From an uncultured Oscillospiraceae bacterium (lineage in GTDB: Bacteria; Bacillota; Clostridia; Oscillospirales; Oscillospiraceae), in assembly GCA_910588045.1 (NCBI GenBank), contig CAJUPS010000113.1, forward strand, positions 1 to 9,147: a stretch of DNA of 9,147 bases, written 5' to 3'. The position numbers were made by a program, and so were the translations under genes. The notes beneath the pieces were generated by a model, which was given only the letters and a program-made list of their open reading frames with translations, was not told where the DNA came from and did no database searches. Shown piece by piece: positions 6,833 through 9,147 of the stretch. Each line of letters begins with the position of its first letter. The stretch's first letter is position 1.

Positions 6833-7123
6833 ATGAGTGAAGAATACGGCCCTGATTTTATCACGGTAACGGACGAGGACGGCAACGACATAGAGCTGGA
6901 GCTGCTGGATGCCCTGGAGCACAACGGGCAGACCTATATGGCCTTCTTCCCGGCGGTGCCGGAGGGGGCGGACGAGGACAGCGACGAGTACGGCATGGTG
7001 ATCTTAAAGTCCATTACCGAGAATGGAGAGGAGCTGCTCTCCACCCTGGACAGCGAGGAGGAGCTCACCGAGGTCTATGACCTCTTCATGGAGATGCTGT
7101 TCCAGGACGAGGACGAGGAGTAG
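6833..7123 (+). CDS. DUF1292 family small acidic protein
   Basis: The 96 residues match the size and pattern of DUF1292 (YrzB-type) proteins of Firmicutes. An N-terminal ITVTDEDGNDIELELLDALE segment is followed by YMAFFPA and then an acidic stretch leading to GMVILKSITENGEE. The C-terminus, LFQDEDEE, is strongly acidic. No membrane segment or signal peptide is visible, so it should be cytosolic. The family's molecular role is not established. In many Clostridia these genes stand near ruvX or fur-like genes (general knowledge), which are absent here. The start is ATG with GGAGAGG (6817-6823) 9 nt upstream. No terminator follows directly; the next element is the 6S-like RNA, which has its own -10-like box. 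Confidence 0.88.
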   Translation: MSEEYGPDFITVTDEDGNDIELELLDALEHNGQTYMAFFPAVPEGADEDSDEYGMVILKSITENGEELLSTLDSEEELTEVYDLFMEMLFQDEDEE

Positions 7124-7144
7124 GCGTTTCCACCGGCAATCAAT

Positions 7145-7152
7145 TATAAAAT
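7145..7152 (+). promoter_or_regulatory. Possible -10 box of the 6S-like RNA
   Basis: TATAAAAT contains two overlapping -10-like hexamers, TATAAA and TAAAAT. They place a transcription start near 7156-7158, at the foot of the RNA's closing stem. No good -35 box lies at the right distance, so the call is weak. Confidence 0.35.
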
Positions 7153-7153
7153 A

Positions 7154-7359
7154 GGTGCCCTGCGGGGTGCGTGATGAGTCTTTCATTAACCCACATTTTG
7201 TTATAAGGGATGCTGGTTCATTGTCTGGTTTGCAGGCCTCCCGGCTGCCATACCTGCGGTTGGAAGTTGGAAGCAGTAAAGGGCAATGCAGGCGACCCAC
7301 CTGCCTTATATGTGCAGGTTATAACAAGGCTCACACGGCCGCTGCGGGGCGCCTTTTTT
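7154..7359 (+). ncRNA. ssrS: Probable 6S RNA (RNA polymerase-binding RNA)
   Basis: About 200 nt fold into the rod expected of 6S RNA. The ends pair: GGTGCCCTGC (7154-7163) with GCGGGGCGCC (7344-7353), followed directly by six T residues. The closing helix continues with CGTG, a bulged A and TGAGTC (7170-7180) against GGCTCACACG. Next come a large 5'-side bulge, TTGTTATAA (7198-7206) with TTATAACAA (7319-7327; the two helices overlap by two bases), and CATTGTCT (7219-7226) with GGGCAATG (7281-7288). On the 3' side a small hairpin ACCTGC/GCAGGT (7299-7304/7314-7319) matches the hairpin beside the 6S central bubble. The GCGGTTGG stretch at 7256-7263 recalls the apical part of E. coli 6S RNA. 6S mimics an open promoter and inhibits housekeeping RNA polymerase. 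Pairings are seen in the sequence; family assignment is inference. Confidence 0.6.
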
Positions 7360-7401
7360 CGGAGAGGGAAGCGGCGAAGCCGCTTCCCTCTCCGAAAAAG
7401 G
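7352..7401. repeat. Long perfect hairpin overlapping the 6S U-tract
   Basis: A 21-bp perfect stem (7355-7375 with 7379-7399) has a GAA loop, and CC/GG extends it past one bulged T. The T-run is on the 5' side and the A-run on the 3' side of the stem on both strands, so neither strand has a U-tract after the hairpin. It is not an intrinsic terminator by itself. Its left T-run doubles as the 3' U-tract of the 6S-like RNA. Confidence 0.8.
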
Positions 7402-7419
7402 GCTTCGCTCCGCTACGCG

Positions 7420-7660
7420 CCTCCGCAGATCGTGCAATGGCCGCATCGAGCGGCCATGCACGATTCAATTCTGCACGGCCACTCGATGTGGCCGCGCAGA
7501 ATCTACGACGCACGCTTCGCGCAAAGTGTTTTTCCAAGGCACATGTCCTTGGAAAAACGATTGAAATTTATTTCGCACCCGTGGGCTGGCCTTTGGCCGG
7601 CTTAGGGTTATGGCGGCCACAGGCCGCCCGACACCTGCGGGTGCAAAACTCCTGCGGAGG
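7420..7660. repeat. 241-nt multi-branched inverted-repeat element
   Basis: A 9-bp outer stem CCTCCGCAG (7420-7428) pairs with CTGCGGAGG (7652-7660). Inside it are H1 (7429-7464, 15 bp with one bulge, loop ATCGA) and H2 (7468-7502, 15 bp with one mismatch, loop TCGAT). H3 follows, GTTTTTCCAAGG/CCTTGGAAAAAC (7528-7539/7547-7558). H4 is GCACCCG/CGGGTGC (7575-7581/7638-7644) enclosing GCTGGCC/GGCCGGC (7585-7601) and GGCGGCC/GGCCGCC (7612-7628). Nearly every base outside the loops is accounted for by pairing. No gene is supported inside, although one plus-strand frame happens to stay open through it. It could be a mobile or REP-like repeat, or a structured RNA in the leader of the methyltransferase gene. 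Confidence 0.7.
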
Positions 7661-7682
7661 GCTTCTCTCCGGGGAGATGATC

Positions 7683-7687
7683 GGGAG
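7683..7687 (+). promoter_or_regulatory. Ribosome binding site fixing the methyltransferase start
   Basis: GGGAG, followed by AAA, lies 7 nt before the ATG at 7695. The alternative in-frame ATG at 7677 has its nearest good motif, GGAGG (7656-7660), 16 nt upstream, which is too far. Earlier in-frame starts would place the hairpin element inside the protein. Confidence 0.7.
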
Positions 7688-7694
7688 AAAAATC

Positions 7695-8810
7695 ATGAAC
7701 TTGACATATACGATCCCCTGCCTCTTCGGCCTGGAGGGGCTTGTGGGGGACGAGGTCCGGCGGCTGGGGCTGTCGGACGTGCGGGTGGAGAACGGCCGGG
7801 TGCTGTGCTGCGGCAGCGAGGCCGACCTGCCCAGGCTGAATCTAAATCTGCGCTGCGGGGAGCGGGTGCTGGTGACATTGGCCACCTTCCCCGCCAGGAG
7901 CTTTGAGGCTCTCTTTCAGGGCACGGCGGCGGTCCCCTGGGAGGATTTCGTTCCCCGGGACGGCCAGTTCCCGGTAAAGGGCCACGCTCTGGACTCCCTG
8001 CTCCACTCCGTGCCGGACTGTCAGAAGATCATCAAGAAGGCGGCGGCGGAGCGCCTGGGCCGGGTGTACGGACTGAACCGTCTCCCGGAGACGGGGGCGA
8101 AGCACCAGATCCAGTTTTCCATCATGAAGGATATGTGTACGCTGTACTTGGACACCAGCGGCCCGGGGCTTCACAAGCGGGGCTACCGGGCGGTAGGCGT
8201 GGAGGCCCCCCTGCGGGAGACCCTGGCGGCCGCCATGGTAATTCTCAGCCGCTACCGGGGGAAGGACCCCTTCCGGGACCCCTTCTGCGGGTCCGGGACC
8301 ATCGCCATCGAGGCGGCGCTGATTGCCAGGAACCGGGCCCCCGGTCTGGAGCGGACCTTCGACGCCCAGAGGTGGGCGTGGCTGGACAGCCGGTACTGGG
8401 TGGACGCCGCCGACGAGGCGATGGACGGGGAGTTTGACGGCCATTACGACATCTGGGGCGGAGACGTGGATCCCCGGGCGATACGGATCGCCCGTGAGAA
8501 CGCCGTAAAGGCGGGAGTGGAGGAGCTTGTTCATTTTGACGTTGCGGATGTCAAAAAGTTCCAGTGTTCAGGGGAATTTGGGCAGATTGTTACCAATCCG
8601 CCCTACGGGGAGCGGCTTCTGGAGAAAGAGGAGGCCGAGGCATTGTATCACGTATTTGGGGAAGTCTATCACCGGGTGCCGCCCCGGTGGCGGGTGTTGG
8701 TTATTACCAGTCATCCGGAGTTTGAACGATTTTTCGGGCGGAGAGCCGAAAAGAAGAGGAAGCTCTACAATGGGATGATTAAATGTGAATTGTTTCAATT
8801 TTCAAGGTAG
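7695..8810 (+). CDS. THUMP-domain class I SAM-dependent rRNA methyltransferase (RlmL/YpsC type)
   Basis: A predicted cytosolic RNA methyltransferase of 371 residues. Relatives of the RlmL N-terminal half make N2-methylguanosine in 23S rRNA (m2G2445 in E. coli); the exact target here is inferred. The N-terminal half holds a ferredoxin-like plus THUMP region (about residues 1-155), then HKRGYR (160-165). The Rossmann methyltransferase domain has SAM motif I DPFCGSGTIAIEAAL (195-209), an acidic GGDVDPRAI stretch (255-263) and the catalytic motif NPPYGERL (301-308). The length fits the single-domain Firmicutes version rather than the fused E. coli RlmKL. The frame is open back to 7155, but MNLTYTIPCLFGLEGLVGDE is the expected N-terminus and has a ribosome binding site 7 nt upstream. 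I see no clear promoter. The gene follows a hairpin element and ends 12 nt before a hairpin terminator. Confidence 0.93.
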   Translation: MNLTYTIPCLFGLEGLVGDEVRRLGLSDVRVENGRVLCCGSEADLPRLNLNLRCGERVLVTLATFPARSFEALFQGTAAVPWEDFVPRDGQFPVKGHALDSLLHSVPDCQKIIKKAAAERLGRVYGLNRLPETGAKHQIQFSIMKDMCTLYLDTSGPGLHKRGYRAVGVEAPLRETLAAAMVILSRYRGKDPFRDPFCGSGTIAIEAALIARNRAPGLERTFDAQRWAWLDSRYWVDAADEAMDGEFDGHYDIWGGDVDPRAIRIARENAVKAGVEELVHFDVADVKKFQCSGEFGQIVTNPPYGERLLEKEEAEALYHVFGEVYHRVPPRWRVLVITSHPEFERFFGRRAEKKRKLYNGMIKCELFQFSR

Positions 8811-8822
8811 AGGGTTCTTTTC

Positions 8823-8855
8823 TTCGCGCCCTTCGGGCGCGAACGGGAAATTTTT
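8823..8855 (+). terminator. Likely terminator of the methyltransferase gene
   Basis: TTCGCGCCC (8823-8831) pairs perfectly with GGGCGCGAA (8835-8843) across a TTC loop, 12 nt past the stop codon. A run of five T residues (8851-8855) follows, but 7 nt separate it from the stem, so the fit to an intrinsic terminator is imperfect. Confidence 0.5.
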
Positions 8856-8864
8856 CTCCCTATA

Positions 8865-8956
8865 GCCCGGGACCTACGCGGCCCCGGACTCCGCGCCTAC
8901 TTTTTGTGTGAACAAAAAGTAGGCAAAAAGTCACTTAGGAAACGGGGTTTCCTAAG
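8865..8956 (-). repeat. Three-hairpin interspersed repeat, copy B (inverted)
   Basis: Read on the minus strand it has the same order as copy A. Hairpin A is CTTAGGAAAC/GTTTCCTAAG (8934-8956). Hairpin B has GCCTACTTTTTG paired with CAAAAAGTAGGC (8895-8924). Hairpin C is the same 10-bp stem and GCGTA loop (8865-8889). Hairpin A differs in sequence from copy A yet still pairs fully, and the upper stem of hairpin B also changes on both sides. It begins about 20 nt past the methyltransferase terminator hairpin. Confidence 0.8.
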
Positions 8957-9147
8957 AACCTTCCTGATTACGGGGGTTATTGTTTTTTGCGCCCGAGGCA
9001 CAGATTTCCGGTCTAAACTGACTGCCGTCCGCTTACCGGTCTTTCGCGTCTATTTTAGCGTGGTCATCGGTAGCCCCTACCGTCTAAGACCGAGCAAACT
9101 CCCCGGGGTGCGTAACGAAAGACTTCTCCGTATAGCGGCACTCCTGG
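8957..9147. other. Gene-free right flank
   Basis: No coding frame with a start signal or recognisable protein is seen on either strand. A 6-bp hairpin CGGTAG/CTACCG with a CCC loop lies at 9068-9082. CGGTCT near 9010 is complementary to AGACCG near 9087. Short minus-strand frames open at the window edge are too short to judge. Confidence 0.45.

Noticed and set aside
7154..7359. T-box or other riboswitch controlling the methyltransferase gene
   Set aside because: No T-box motif is seen, and the RNA ends in its own U-tract more than 300 nt before the gene; the end-to-end rod fits 6S RNA better.
7420..7660. CRISPR array or tandem repeats
   Set aside because: The repeats are inverted, not direct, and no equal-sized spacers occur.

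Overview
The window looks like a chromosomal segment of a GC-rich, Gram-positive-type member of the Clostridia, plausibly an Oscillospiraceae-like gut bacterium. The reasons are a DUF1292 gene, a clostridial-type class A penicillin-binding protein, a lipoprotein with a lipobox, strong GGAGG-type ribosome binding sites and GC-rich coding bias. This placement is inference; no rRNA or marker search was possible. Most genes are housekeeping. The unusual content is in the gaps, which hold hairpin-rich repeats and a probable 6S RNA.

Layout, left to right. Positions 1-423 hold no supportable gene. They contain a three-hairpin repeat (174-261), other hairpins, and the murA terminator (384-417). murA (424-1722, minus) makes the first committed peptidoglycan precursor; it has a TTG start and its own promoter near 1835-1862. 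The gap to 2181 carries a long terminator (1952-1999) and a 134-bp MITE-like palindromic element (2028-2161). The element sits between the upstream lipoprotein gene and that terminator. Next come an S41-like lipoprotein (2182-3669, minus) and, 57 bp upstream of it, a bifunctional class A PBP (3727-6525, minus). These two probably form one operon read from a promoter near 6603-6627.

A divergent promoter region (6526-6832) separates the PBP from a DUF1292 gene (6833-7123, plus). This is followed by a roughly 200-nt structured RNA that fits 6S RNA (7154-7359). The 6S U-tract runs straight into a long perfect hairpin (7352-7401) and then a 241-nt multi-branched inverted-repeat element (7420-7660). 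The last gene is a THUMP-domain rRNA methyltransferase of the RlmL/YpsC type (7695-8810, plus), followed by a hairpin terminator. A second, inverted copy of the three-hairpin repeat lies at 8865-8956, and 8957-9147 shows no gene.

Functionally, murA and the PBP act at the start and end of cell-wall synthesis, and the lipoprotein probably works outside the membrane alongside the PBP. The 6S RNA candidate would act on RNA polymerase, and the methyltransferase on 23S rRNA. I see no defence, biosynthetic or conjugation system. The best candidates for something undescribed are the three-hairpin repeat family with compensatory changes and the 241-nt branched element.
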